NCBI RefSeq assembly: GCF_019649055.1
Contig: NW_026570269.1
Coordinates: 496,001-560,000 of the forward strand
Length of the DNA: 64,000 bases
Direction: 5' to 3'
Source: Paramacrobiotus metropolitanus
Lineage: Eukaryota; Tardigrada; Eutardigrada; Parachela; Macrobiotidae
Every line of letters begins with the position of its first letter. Within the stretch, counting starts at the first letter, position 1. Positions 11,753 through 24,704 of the stretch are shown one piece after another. The notes below the pieces were generated by a model. That model saw nothing but the letters and a program-made list of their open reading frames with translations. It did not search any database and was not told the DNA's origin. The translations under genes and the position numbers were made by a program.

Positions 11753-14700
11753 TGCGCTATTGGATATGTCGAATAATTACGAAAGATACTTTATTGGTAC
11801 GGCTGTTGTCGGCGCGTGTACCAGATAACTACGCTGAGTTGTGGCGGACAAGGGCGCAAAAAAATAGTAGCTGTCGATAGCTACCGCAGGCTAAATTTGC
11901 CACACTCAACGACCTTGTTGAAAACAGCACGGCATGCACAGCGTACAACTGGCAACAGCAGCGCCAACAGCGCTAACGCTGTGCTAAGCTAGAAAAGGGC
12001 ACATATTGTGGAGGACGAACGTTAGGAAAGGGAACCATCAAGATAAATGGGTTTTGCACTCGATCTCTTTGCGTACTCCACAGTTGATTCGATCTTGTCA
12101 AACGATGATCATGTTAAACTGTCTTTTCCTGCCCAGCTCCAGTGTAACACAGCACATAACACAATCTCAAAAATCGGTGAAGGAAAAATTCGCTATGGAT
12201 GGCAGTTTATCGAGTTCAACTTGTAAAGTAGCACGACAAGTTTCTTGACAAGTCGTAGAAATACAATAAACGCAACTGTCAGCTGTTATGCGCGCTCGCC
12301 TCTTGGAACAATTCAGAAATATGGCAGTGCGACCGCCAACTGTGCTGTAAAATCCGGTCCTCAGTGAAGGTGTTAATTACTTGCAGAAATCATGTTTCGG
12401 CCGCTGATTGGTAAATGTGTCAAAATTACCGCCTCCATGGCCAATGTGCTACAGTGGTCCGGGAACCATAAAAATACCTGCAAATCAGGTGGACCGACCG
12501 ATGGCCATTGGTCAGTTAGATTTTATTCCCTCCTCCTCATGCATATGACTACGTTGATATGTGTTCACGTTTCGCTGTGTATCTGCTAGTTTGCCAGTAC
12601 TTGACACGTCGCACTCGAAAGCATGCAAAAATAATGGGCGACTGACAAGTGGGGTTATGAATCGATATTGAATATCCCATAACTGCGAGGATGTGCAAGA
12701 AAGATCTCTTGTTTGTCGACAGTGAGGTGTGTCGTTGGGATCGAGTGCAAAGTCTGGTAAATTGTTGCTCGATAATGTGTTACGTCGGATCTGTTGCCGC
12801 GCGGTTTACGGCATCATATTCCTATAATTTGATCCAGTCCAGCATAAACTCTGTAACAAGAAATTTTGCACCAAATGAATGAACTATCGGTCGAGTGCAC
12901 TGGATTAGTTTACGAAATTCGCAGGGAAAAGTTTACAATTCTAAGTACACTCTGGCGAATTAAATTACGCCTACCGCATAAATAGAGAGAGCTATGGTAA
13001 AGTTACTAAAGTCGACGTGCACGATTTACGATTGCATTGGCTAGACCGGCAAATAAACAGAGCAGCTACAGAAATATTAATCTCCAGCGACATTAGACGA
13101 TAATTGTGCAAGTAGTATAAGAATTTACAAGATCGTTAGCGGCAATCAACGTTGCGTTGTTAATGTCCTTTTGACATAAATACGTTAGCACACATACGAC
13201 ACTGCCTCATCACCTGTGTCGCTGTGTGGCATTATCGCTAATTGCTACACGACCGCCTCCGGGTTAACTTCATATTGCTGTTACGGATACTGCTAGGACA
13301 CGAAAATTGCATAAATAGCTATTGTCTCTCTAATAACTTTACCCTCAAAATTTTTAATTTCCTGATAGCTTGCTCGCAAATCACCAACTGTTTCAACGGG
13401 TACATTTACCTTTTTATAAGTTTAGTGTGTAAATCAATATTAGTACAATAGGTGCTTATTGCAGTTGTAAATATTGTAAATTGTAAATATCAATAAGTTA
13501 TTGTAAATATCACATCTGAGTTGTAAGTTGTAAATATCACATCGGTGCTTATTGTAAATATCACATCTGAGTTTTCCAGCCCGGTTTTGCGGCCATGTAC
13601 TGTAAGTTGATATAATTGCGAGCGATCTCTGTTGTTCATGATCAGTGTTGTGAATTGCAATTCTGGGAAATTATTGTTAATACATGCATATGCTTATGAA
13701 CAAATTGACATTGTTGTTTAAAAAATAAAAATTTTATGTGAATCTCTGTGCTGTGTGCGCGATTCCGTACTCGTGTTGGTATATTGTGGGCCAGAATATT
13801 ATTTGTGGTATCCGAGTCGGACCATGTTGTCAGAAGATAAAATGAAAAGTGTGCCGGCATCCACGCCCGTCGTTTTCGGAGACGAAAGATTTTGAAATTG
13901 AGAATTCCAACCAGACAAACGTGAGAAACATAATTTATTTCTTTATGAAGTCCTAAAGTATAATTATATAACTATTTGGCCATCTGAAAATTCATTCTGC
14001 AGATTCAGGTAGTGGCAGACCCCTCGGTACATCCTTGTCGGTACGTACATTTCACATTTATGTCATGCTCCGGGCAAAAATAATAAGACCAGAATCCGAT
14101 CTAATGACGTTACATTGTACAAGTAGGTTGTGGTGACTGCGATGATTTGAGGTTTACCGGAAAGTTAATGCATTTTCTTCTACCATGGCTGCAAGGCTGC
14201 AATGCCGTGTAAAACTCTCTTACGTTAGCTGCCTAACCTGCGTTTAGAAGGCTGCGTGTAAAGTACTTCAGTTTAAAATTTTGAATATCCCTTATAGAAA
14301 TTTTCGAGTTTCATTCGGCCAAGCGTAATTAATTGTAAGGCGTGCACTGTACGGTACATATAAAACGATTACAGTAATATTACACGTTCAGATTATAGCA
14401 GATTAAGAACTGAACAACATTCATCAGTCGACATCTCATATGGGAATACCAGCGTGAAACACCAGGGAAGCAGTTTTTTTACAGGCTGCATTAATTAGGA
14501 CAATTAAGGTCACCAGGCTGTTGTGCGTGTCCTGTTTCGGTATCTTTCGGCGATGTGACAGTGCGACAGTCTGTTAATTGATAGTAGTGATTATCAACCG
14601 AGGCTCGGGTATCAGTATCCCGAGGTGTCAGGCAGGAAAGTCAACAAGCTCATTGATGATTAACAGGTTTTCCCTGGCATTCGGTCTCTTTAATTAATTC

Positions 14701-16788
14701 GTTTACGCTTTAATCAAATCGACTAAGCAAAAGGAAGCTGTGTGCGGTCCCGCTCATGCATGAGAAATCTTTCACTGACATGTTTACTTTGGTTATGCTA
14801 CACTTTACTAAACAATAGCTTAGTGATGTGCGCCACCGGTGCGATAGTTAATCGTCCTCAGCTGTACCCTATACAAAACAGAACAGTTAATTATTCCTTA
14901 ATGGAGTGCTAGTCGTGAAATCAAGTAATCTAATGGCATGCGGAAGATGCTGAACATAAAGTAAAAATCCGAAAAATTTGATGATATCTTGGAACTACAA
15001 ATTAATCGCGTATGCGCCAAGTAGAAATATTCGATACATGCATGCAGCGCACACTTTGATGGCTGCTGTTGGGTGGTCATCATGTCTCTGACCATGGGCG
15101 CTTTTCTCATTGACAGTGATTTACATGTACAAATTATAAATTCCAACCATTCACAAACGTATCGTAATGAGCGATAATGTTATGTTTCAGTTGAACTAAA
15201 CCAGTTATTACGTTACAAAATGATTAATGCACTGCGGGACAAGCAAGCACGTGGAATAGCACGAGTGAGAATATTTGGAAACTGCAATATAATTTATTCG
15301 TTAGCCGTTACAGTATATGTGTAGTTAAAAGTTATTCCAGTTTTGTTTCCAGTGTGATGTTTACCAGCTCGGGGAAAAATTTATCTTAACAATTGTATCT
15401 TAAATTCTTAATCAAGTTCCAGTGTCAGAAAACTATCAGTTCCTGCATTTACATTTAAGTATTCAATTTGTGTTAAGGACTGATTTACATTACCGCCCTA
15501 CGAATTAGTGTTCCTGGGTTTGTGTCACTATGCAGTATATGACCGGCATGTAAGTAGTTTTTGGCCTTTAATATAACTGTGGCAGAAGCTGCTTTCGTGC
15601 TTGAATATTTCCAAATTATGTTAAACACAGAGGGAAAACTCCAGCAATGCGGAATTTGTGAAAAATTTCAACTGTATAAAATACAGCAATTTCAACTTGC
15701 GACGGCTTTTATCAGAATGAAACGATGGAGTCGAGATGAAACAAAGCTAACAATTTTAAACAATGGAGTCTGAGACACCCGAAACAAAGATAACAATTGT
15801 AAACATTACAACAAAACTGATTCATTAAAGTTTTAACTAAATTTATGTTCCACTCCTTATAACTCAAGCAAGATATTGTATAGAACTATTAACTATAGAT
15901 AGTTCTGTTCAACGTTAACCGTAGAAGCATCGTAGAAGTACAATTAATATAATACAAGGGTCTGGAGAATGCTCTGTTATAGGGTCATAATGCATCCCGC
16001 AGTGCAAATTTATGAGGACAGATGTGCAAAACATGAAGAATTTATACGATTATACCACCCCGAACAGGGTCATGAACATGTTTCGGATCTGGTATCCAGT
16101 CGGCATCATGTCTGTCGCAAGTTCACTTTAAACATTTAATAACCCCGCCGCAACAACGCACCACCATGCCAATCAGTAGCGCTAATACATTGCAGTCCAT
16201 TCAGACATACTTTTCCATTAACTGAGTATCTTTTTTATGAGGACGCAGAGCGGTCTAATAAATGGGCAACCGATTTACTGTTAACCCTCGTAAAATGTTC
16301 GTTTCTTCTTTTTAACGGGTCATTCATTCCATTCATGGCAGTGTAGTAACTGACCGTTGCCGAAAGGGATGAAAAGGTGAATGCAAACAGTGACGGGTCG
16401 CTTTTGGTACACATCGTTCAAAGGGTTTATTAGTAAATTAACAACAACGAGTGGCTACGGGAGCGATTTATTATACGAGTACAATTCGCAAAATATCGTT
16501 CATTTATAGCAATGACAACAATATAATAAACTATCAGGGACTGTTTTGAGCACATCTATTCTAGGAAACTATCACTGAAAGGAAGACTATATCTAACACA
16601 AATCGAAAAAATTTTCCAAACCTTCATGAAAAATACTTATTTCTTTAAAAAATTACCAGAAATTCACAACAAGGTATTTCAGTTTTTCACCTAAACGTTT
16701 TCAGCACAAACCATCACCAGGTAAGGAAATATCCTTGAATTTCAACGGTATTACAATTCACCAGAATTTCGAAACTCGGATTTAAAGT
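11753..16788. other. 5-kb gene-poor stretch between T-box and GLYAT-like genes
   Basis: It probably includes the T-box promoter and 5' UTR just right of 11752. All frames are short, without domain-like sequence or paired splice sites. It contains the minisatellite at 13455-13573. No RNA gene was recognised. Confidence 0.5.
13455..13573. repeat. small AT-rich minisatellite
   Basis: Imperfect head-to-tail copies of TTGTAAATATCACATCTGAG and shorter variants (TTGTAAATAT, TTATTGTAAATATC) fill about 120 bp; GGTGCTTATTG also recurs. Copies vary in length, so it is a degenerate short tandem repeat rather than a transposon end. Confidence 0.8.
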
Positions 16789-18245
16789 TTAAGACGTCAC
16801 AATGTCCTTAGAATCTTCGTCGCAAAATTTCGGTGCATACATCATCCAATCGATCGACCATTCTCGAGGGTCAACCATCTTTGCTCCCATTTTTCGGAAT
16901 GCATTTAGGGATGACTGGTTAGCTTTTTCCACATATACCCATACGATTTCCTGGCCAATGTTTCGAATTTTCAGCGCCGCGTGGTAGCAGACAATGTGGA
17001 ACAATCCGTTGCCGCGGTACTTCTCATGTACGTAACCGGTTCCGAGACTGCCGTCACCAAGACTGTATATAACATATGCCACAGGAACATCGCTACCCTC
17101 TTCGAATACTGCAGCGCTAGGAAAGTTGGAACAGAGCAGAAACTGGAAGTAGGGAAGCATCGCAGCCGAGCCATACTTCCACTCTGAACACAACTGTTCG
17201 GCATGGTGTTCCGACAGTTCCCCTAACACGAATCCGGCAGGCAGCGGTCTGCACAACACGCAAAAAATTATTTTACTGGAAACTAAAAGTCAAAGAAATC
17301 CGACTGAATTCGAACAATATGACAAAGGTTTCGTTACGTTACGCACAAGATATGGCGTGCAACACGCCGCCCGTTACAATACAAACAACCGCCACCGTGT
17401 GCACTGTTAACGTACCGTAAAATCATTTCCGCAGGATCTAATGTGAACGCCACACAGTATGCGTCATCGTGATTTTCGGAAATTGTTCCTTTGACTGCGC
17501 CTATGCGCTCCACAATTGGACATATCGTCTTCGGGATGCCTATACAACAGTTTAATAACTCCTATACAACAGTTTTTATTTGATTTCCTACTACGGAGCT
17601 AAAATATTAAAATTCACTACTTCCCACCTACAAAAATAAGCTCAGTGCTCCAGTCAACACAATCAGCCAACATCTCTGCTAATACTGCGTCATCTTTCGA
17701 AAGCAGGGTAATGCCTGGCACGCTCGCGCGTCCCACGAATTCCTGCAAACAGAACAAGTTAGCTGCACAACAATGACTGCAACAGAACAACAAAAAATAA
17801 GTGCGCCGTCAGCGCCCTGGCATAACAGAGAGCCGTACCTTCGAGTTCTTGATCACACGACAGATAATAACTCTGTAATCTGGAAACTGATCGGCCACGA
17901 ACTCAACACCAGGCCATGCACAGATTCCCGATAAATGATTCCTGACCATGGCTTCAATCTGCAGAGCGAAAAACGAACAATGAAGATGACAGTGAACTCA
18001 GCTCAGTATTACTGGTGTTTACCGTACTCCTGTATTAAGTTTATAAATAACGTTCAAAAATTAACTTAGGAAAACCAAATATCAACAAAAGAGGCGTACG
18101 AAAGTAGTAAGACTGTGCGTCAGTACTAGCGGCCCAGCAATATTATCGTATCTGGGATATCTCTTACCTGTAATGACTTCGGGTGGAATGATCTAAGCGT
18201 TGGAAGAACCTGGGTAAGTTGTTCAGCGTTCAGAGTAACTGACAT
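16789..18245 (-). CDS. glycine N-acyltransferase-like (GLYAT family) protein
   Basis: Five exons join cleanly: 18245-18168, 17958-17839, 17742-17628, 17539-17416, 17248-16789 (phases 0, 0, 1, 2), giving about 293 aa, close to the usual 290-300. GLYAT enzymes transfer acyl groups from acyl-CoA to amino acids, usually glycine. The C-terminal exon is the acetyltransferase-like (GNAT) half: VPVAYVIYSLGDGSLGTGYV, HEKYRGNGLFHIV (acyl-CoA loop), and YVEKANQSSLNAFRKMGAK near the end. The N-terminal half has the GLYAT pattern, including GICAWPGVEFVADQFPDY and NHDDAYCVAFTL. No signal peptide is seen; human relatives are mitochondrial or microsomal, and location here is unknown. It is divergent from the UBE2V gene across about 1 kb. 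Substrate cannot be told from sequence. Confidence 0.88.
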
Positions 18246-19300
18246 TCTTAATTTTCGAGCAGCAGGTGCTTCGGAAGAAAATAACCTTACTTTTAATTTC
18301 TAGAAAAAAAGATAACTTCGAATAAGATTTACTCATACATTTAAGAACACGAACAGAAACTCAAATTTCAAAAAATGTGCTGGCAAAATGAAATACGACA
18401 ACCGCCACTTGCGTAGGTTGTTACCTGAATGCTTGAGTTGGCTTGTCTTCAGTTATGCTAACCGCCAGCGGGCGACTTATGGTGCTGTTCTATTTTATTC
18501 CGAGCTATCTATCTACGGCAACTCGTTCCCGAAAGTGGAACTCAACATTTATTCGCTTTGAATATTGATAGGTTCAAGGTGGCTACTCCGGACACTTCGG
18601 TATACGGTATAATTAATAATTTTTATCGAAAATCGTTTTATACAATTTGGAGCAGCCATTGTAGGAAGTTTTGTTTACTGTTAGTTGCTGCAAAGCACTT
18701 GGCTGATTCGAAAGCGACACCAAATTACCGAAACCTTGTCAGTGAGCTTGAATTTCTGCTGCCTCAGCCTGCCTGCTGGCTCTTTTCGTGGGACACTCAT
18801 CCTCAAGATAACGGTACATTGTTGGTTTTCTAACTCAGAAGAATTTGATAGTCGAAGCAATGCAAATTTTTAATAATGAACTCGTTTCCGCAACTGGTAT
18901 CTGTAATCGTTTTATTGAAAAGTTGGGACAGTTTTGGTGGTAAATCTTGTTGACGGCAGTGTTGTGGTTCGTGAAAGCTTTAAATAGTCGACTGTGTCCA
19001 TGTACATTACCAGCCTTTACAGCACGAAATGTACAGGGCCTGTGAAAAGGCGCAGTGATTTCCATAACGGCTGCAGACACTCTAATACGGTAGTAAGTAA
19101 TAGTTTGCGATTTTGTGCAAATTAGCTGATTTCCATGAACCTTCACGGGTTATCTCCAAATATTATATGTTCTTTCCGATTTCTTGTTTTATTTCGATTC
19201 TAAATTTATTGTAGGGTACGTTTCATAATAATACTTTCATTATCAGTAACTGAATTTCTAATTTATAGGGGGGTGCGCGTTCATTCCATTGACCGCGAAT
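18246..19300. other. shared upstream region between divergent GLYAT-like and UBE2V genes
   Basis: The start codons face away from each other 1055 bp apart, so both promoters must lie here or in introns. A 91-codon plus-strand frame at 18558-18833 has no recognisable domain and I treat it as chance or 5' leader. No clear TATA box was picked out. Confidence 0.5.
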
Positions 19301-20330
19301 ATGGCAAGTCCTCCTGGAGCAGGTAAAAGACGTACGATATTTTCGGGTTTCTGGGAAATTTTCTGTAGAGGTTGTATAGTTTAGTACCATGGGTTTTGGT
19401 TCGGTCAATAATTCAGCTTAATCCCTTGTTAAATGTTGTCTTACTCTGAAAAGAGCAGCGTTTATTTGTGGTGATTAGAATCTAATCTAATGACATTAGA
19501 TGATTAAAAATTTAAAATGTTATGTTCTTTGCGTGTGATTTAAAAAAAATTTTAAGAAATTTCTGCCGGATTCCATACGGTTCTGACTATCTTGTCATCA
19601 GCTGCTCAAGAAATAACTAGTGGATTTTTAGTATTCTAATCATTTCTGGCAAGCAGATAAACTTTGAAGAATTAAATAAGTTCTTTATAGCTTTGAACTA
19701 GGTTGACGGCCTGCGATTGTTTCAGGCGCAGCTGCAGGTGGTGCGGTTGTTCCTCGGAATTTCCGCTTACTGGACGAACTGGAGCAGGGCCAGAAAGGTG
19801 TAGGTGATGGAACGATCAGCTGGGGTTTGGAATCGGATGATGATATGAGTTTGTCACGATGGAATGGCATGATTTTGGGACCTCCTAGAGTAAGTGTGCA
19901 CCCACATGTGTAATTGTGAATTAAGTTGTTTGATTGTTAATTTCGTTTTGTGTCGGTAGACGGCGTTCACTGGTTCACTTTTGCATTAATTTGCAGACCG
20001 TGTTCGAGAACCGGATTTACAGTTTACGCGTGGAATGTGGTGATAAATATCCAGATGAACCGCCTTCCATTCGATTTGTCACCAGAATCAATATGACGGG
20101 TGTGCACAGTAATACGGGCATGGTAGGGAAGATTTCCGCTTCTGAACAGTGGCTGGAATTACATTGATGTGGGATTTTCTTGTGGTTAGGTGGATCGGCG
20201 TGTCGTGCCCATATTATCACGTTGGCAGCGTTCCTATACTATCAAGACCGTTTTACAAGAGCTGCGACGAATGATGGCCGCTAAGGAAAATCAGAAATTA
20301 CCACAACCTCCCGAAAATACTACGTTTTAG
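19301..20330 (+). CDS. UBE2V: ubiquitin-conjugating enzyme E2 variant (UBE2V/MMS2)
   Basis: Four exons: 19301-19322, 19726-19889, 19997-20122, 20190-20330 (phases 1, 0, 0), 150 aa against about 145-147 in animals. UEV proteins lack the catalytic Cys and pair with Ubc13 to build Lys63-linked ubiquitin chains for DNA damage tolerance and signalling. The fold is readable: [75 protein letters not shown], then a helix [13 protein letters not shown] and QPPE near the C-terminus. No Cys occupies the E2 active-site position after RINM (TGVHSNTG instead), as expected. The N-terminus has a short Ala/Gly-rich extension (ASPPGAGAAAGGA) before the core. It is tail to tail with MIOX. Confidence 0.96.
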
Positions 20331-21554
20331 TGATATCCTTAATGTTTGCATGGAATTTAAAGGGCTGACACAAGGTAAGTGTTCTTCCAAATCGTTTTGG
20401 GAAACATCTCCTATCTTCGAATTCAAGGCTTAATTCATCTTAAGGTCAATATACGAATGAATATCAGACAAGTGCTTTTAGTATTCACAATCACTTCGAG
20501 TAGAACCTCGTCAACATTTTTGCTTGTGATTTATGGTCGTCGGTTGTTTTTTGCAGCTTGCTGTTATGACGGTTTCAATAACTGCTTCTAAGCTTATGCT
20601 TAATTTCTTTTTGAGAAATCGAGTCATTTGTGTACAAATTTTTCGACAGTTTTGAGTCTGGTTTTTTACGAATACCCATTTTTTGAATCTGTAACCTATA
20701 TATATGTTTGTACGTTTTTGTTGCAGTTTTTATGGAAACTAATGCATCGATTTGGGATTACTGACATTTCCTTTCATTTTTATAATTCTTGGCGCATCCT
20801 TACGCTTTCGGGTTGCATACAGAACGATTGGGGAGTGGTTTTATCTGTTTTCTGTGTGGCATTATTGGGTAATGGACGGATCGGTCGTGTAATAATTTAC
20901 TTAATGTTCGATTCAAACCGCCTCAAACTGCCCGAATGCAGTTTTTTTCCAAATGAAATTGAATATTATTAACTGTATTTTTTGGTTAGTTGTGTGGTTG
21001 TCATCTCGTCATTAGACATTTCATGGTTTTGTGCATTTACGCACAGAGGCATACGCGAGCGCTGGTGCCTTTGATAGTTTAATTGCGTTATCGAGTCATT
21101 GTTCTTGATCTTAAGCGGATAATCTGCGATCCTTATGTTCACTGGAATCGTTTGTGATTTTGGCTTATGACCATTTTCGATTAAAATGATAATGTTGGAC
21201 ATTGTTGCGAGGGTAGCCCATAATCTACCGTTGATAACTGTAAAAAATTAGTTTACAGAGTAGTATTTTGGCTTCGTAACTACGCCGCACCGAATTTATT
21301 GATTTCCTGATTTTCAGGCACAGTGCATCGAATATTGTTCAGTTCGGTTGTGTTGTAAAAATTAATCACAACAAATTATTAAACAGTACAGGCATAATTC
21401 CACAGTTAAATAGCTGGCGAAGCGGGTTTACGAAAGTCAAAAGATTTTATATCTGGATTTCTTCGCACAGTACGATTACTTGTGTTTCAAAAACGCTGCT
21501 TTTTTGTTTGTTTTATCGATCTTTTCTGCTTACATTGGATTCCGACACTCATTA
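20331..21554. other. intergenic, between the 3' ends of UBE2V and MIOX
   Basis: A 1.2-kb T-rich stretch that should include both 3' UTRs. A 114-codon plus-strand frame at 20628-20972 is rich in Phe, Tyr and Leu but follows the base composition and shows no domain. Confidence 0.5.
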
Positions 21555-23085
21555 TCAAAATTCCAGTTTCCCGGGCATGTATTTGTCGATAAGCGCCTGA
21601 TAATAAGGCTTAAGTGCCTCAATGTCCGGAAAGCGTTCGCATTTGGTGTAAAGGTCAAACTTGTTGAATTCTCTCACCCATTTGAGCATCTCCATGTCTT
21701 CGGCGTTGCACAGGTGCATGTAGTCCTCGCCGGTATGCCAAGGATAAAAAGAGTGAAAACGGATCATACTGAGGCCTTCCTTGGGCAGCGTAGACTTGTT
21801 GTGCACGAGAACTCGGTACAAGTACTCGTCATGGCCCCATGAGAGTTTAATCTGCTCCAGACCACAGTTCGGCCGGTACATTCCGTATTTTGTGTTGTAC
21901 TTTGGATTGCACCCATCCGGATTATGGTTGAACGTGTCCGAGCGGAATACGATTGAATTGACGAATTCACAACCAACCTGAAAAAGTGCGAAACAATAAT
22001 TACGTGATGAACACACCCGCAGGGCAATGAATAACTAAGCACGTACAAGTAAAGATGCTCTTGATAAAAAATGAACAATGAGCGCAAAATGATAAAAAAT
22101 TAAGTAACAGTGCGGATAAAAAGTCAGTGCGATCATTTGGTTACACAAATGTCGCTTTTGATAAAAATCTTTGATTATCTGCTAGCTAACAGATATTGCT
22201 TAGAGAAGTAATTTTATTGCTCTCTTTAGGAAAATGCATTGCGCGCCAAATGGCCAGGCAAGTACTAGAACAGAGTAGTAGCAGTAAGCAATACGAGCAA
22301 TCAAAGTGAAAAGATATGTATACTGCTTTTCACTGATTCTACTTTTCATAGCAGCCGAATAACTTGAATCCTTATGTAAACAAATCACCACGACCAAATC
22401 TAGTTTTATGAGGGTGCCAAAATTAATACGCACATTCAACCCGTAGGGAATTAAAGCAAGCTAACTAGCTACAATACACCTAGTATTAGCTGCACTTTTT
22501 AGACTTGCAATTAGCGATACTACTACCTTTTCGTCAAATCATCTATTTCAGAATAAGGTTTTTGAAATGAGGATTGTTATTTAATAATTCAGTTTCGTAA
22601 ATGTTGAGACGTTTGTTACTACTAACCACGAAAGTGTCGCCGGTAACGGCCCACTGCGGTTCACCCCAGACCGCCATGACCTTGCCCAGGTCATGGATCA
22701 AGCCGGTGAGATGAAACCAGTCGTGTTCCGGCCATACTGTGCGAATCTGTTCGGCTGTTTGGAAAGCATGAGCGATATTGGGCAGATTGATATCCGGATC
22801 ACTCTCATCCACCATGGCATTCAACAAATCCAGTGCCTCCATAATGGTCATCTTGCAACGGTCGAAGCGACCCCATTCCGCTATCTTTCGCTCCACAAAC
22901 TGCACGGTCTGATGGGTGTGAATGTCCAGGTAGGTTTTCTTTACCCGATCGAAATACTGGTTGGCGGCAGTGTAATCGCGGAATTGCTCGGTTGGCTTGG
23001 CTTCCGGGGTGAACTTCAGCTGAAGGTCACTGTGGATGGGTTCCGGGCGGAATTCGGATGGGTCATCGAGGATTATTTTGCCCAT
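21555..23085 (-). CDS. MIOX: myo-inositol oxygenase (MIOX)
   Basis: Two exons: 23085-22627 and 21977-21555, phase 0 join (GDTFV|VGCEF), 293 aa versus about 285 in vertebrates. The enzyme cleaves myo-inositol with O2 to D-glucuronate through a mixed-valent di-iron centre, in the cytosol, opening inositol catabolism. All six iron ligands can be seen in context: HAFQTAE, GLIHDLGK (His and Asp), SWGHDEYLY, RFHSFYPWHTG and EFNKFDLY. Substrate-site blocks MVDESDPD and GEPQWAV are intact. The ATG at 23085 gives MGKIILDDP and is the first Met giving a family-like length; 12 extra in-frame codons upstream start with ACG and were not used. Intron 22626-21978 is 649 bp. Confidence 0.97.
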
Positions 23086-23171
23086 TTCAATGCAAAATAT
23101 TAAGCAAGTTGCAGACGTCAACTTATACGATGTAAAGTGGTAAAACGATTTGCAGTTAAATGATTTTTCAG

Positions 23172-24321
23172 ACGGAACTGAGCGTGAAAGTACTTATGGA
23201 GGCGATGCTGCCGTTGCTGCCGTTAATGATGGATCGACGAACAATCGCCCGATGTGTGCTATCGTCGAACAATCTGAAGGACTTGACCGTGATAAAAATT
23301 TGTTGGCAGAGCGTTTGCACGTATTGGGAACTATGGTAAGATCTTGGCTAGAGATAAATCAGGTTGACTTTATGCGTGGTCACAAGGTTTATATATAGCT
23401 AATTGTAAATGAAATGGCTGTTATGTACTTTCGGAGCATTATAAAAGAATTGTGCTTCCAAAAACAGTGAAATAAACATAATCTTAAATCTTGATTTGTT
23501 CCCATAAATACAGTAATAACACGGAAAGTTATGAGACTATCACATGAGCCGTTTTGTAATCTTTCTTAATTCCTACGAAACTTGTGCGTTATGCGCGAGT
23601 AACATATTTGTACTTAATACGGTTCTAAAATCAAGTTTGCTTTTTTAGTGAAACATGGGTTTCGGAAATATTATGAGTATCTCGAGATACATTTGTGGAG
23701 TTTAAATCCCCCTTTTTTTCTCATTGGTGAAATGACTGTTTTCACCGAAATATTGAGTCGTCGATCATAAAACTGAAAGAAGAATTGGAAACCAAGTTTC
23801 CTTTATAATGCATACTGGCCGTGTACAGTATTTACTTCAAGGTGAATAGTTGTCCCGGTTTGGTTTCGTTCAATTATACTGTACAGTGTGGTTTTTCGAA
23901 AACTGAAATTTAATACGGGTTTGTTGCTGTACCATATTCGGACCAGCGATCAAGTGTGAACCTGTTTAAAACCGACCAGCGACTCCGGTTTACTTCCAGG
24001 GCGCAGTTACAAAACCGACAAAATTTATTTTTTTCGCGGTGACCTATTCTGCAGCAACAAAAATTACTGTTGTATATTGTGTATTAATATGTTTCTTTTT
24101 TCTTCTGCCAGCTGTTTGTTTTCGTGAGATAAGGTTGAAAAGCATTACGTAATCATCTTTTTCGCCTCTTACAAATTTGTAGTATCGACACATGCTTACT
24201 GCTCATTTCGAATTCTGGTATGACCACGTAATTTAAGTACGATTTGCAGGAAATAACGAGCGATCCCTTCATCGATCGATCAGCTGGATCTCAGAAAAGC
24301 CTACGATACACATGCACCTGA
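23172..24321 (+). CDS. unassigned exon pair of a possible small gene
   Basis: An exon at 23172-23335 has a strong acceptor (TGATTTTTCAG) and donor (ATG|GTAAGA). Its most protein-like frame is acidic (DGTERESTYGGDAAVAAVND, ending RLHVLGTM). A second exon at 24250-24321 follows an acceptor GATTTGCAG in matching phase 0 and reads EITSDPFIDRSAGSQ before a stop. No upstream exon was found: only 86 bp separate the first acceptor from the MIOX start codon, so an upstream exon would have to lie inside MIOX, or translation begins at the internal MCAIVEQ. The same 164 bp is also open in a second frame. No family recognised. Confidence 0.3.
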
Positions 24322-24704
24322 TAAAGGCAGGGATACCGGCATTCTCTCCCTTGTGCATGTGTGGAGGAACAGTTAATCCCGCTCTTCAGATTCCACCGGC
24401 ACGCGATGTTCTCCGCGTCAGTACGTGATAGATGAACCGCACATTGTATTTCTGACACCTTTATTAATCTCGTTAGGTGGATTTGTGCGCTCGGACGGTA
24501 GTTCGGCTTGGTTGCATGCATGATGCAGGTAATATAAGAGGCGGGCGTAGGTATTTCTTCTCAGCGGTGTGGTGTATTCTATTGCCTCTTAACTGCACTG
24601 ATGTAACCTATTAGCGCCTCAGTCTGTTTGCTTTCCAGAACTCTTCGAAGGTTTTCTAAATCTCAACCTTCGCCGCTATCACCGGCATCCACGACAACAC
24701 GATC

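Noticed and set aside
18558-18833. 91-codon frame between GLYAT-like and UBE2V
   Set aside because: No recognisable motif; lies in a promoter region.
20628-20972. 114-codon plus-strand frame after UBE2V
   Set aside because: Phe/Tyr/Leu content follows T-rich DNA; no domain or splice partner, probably 3' UTR or intergenic.
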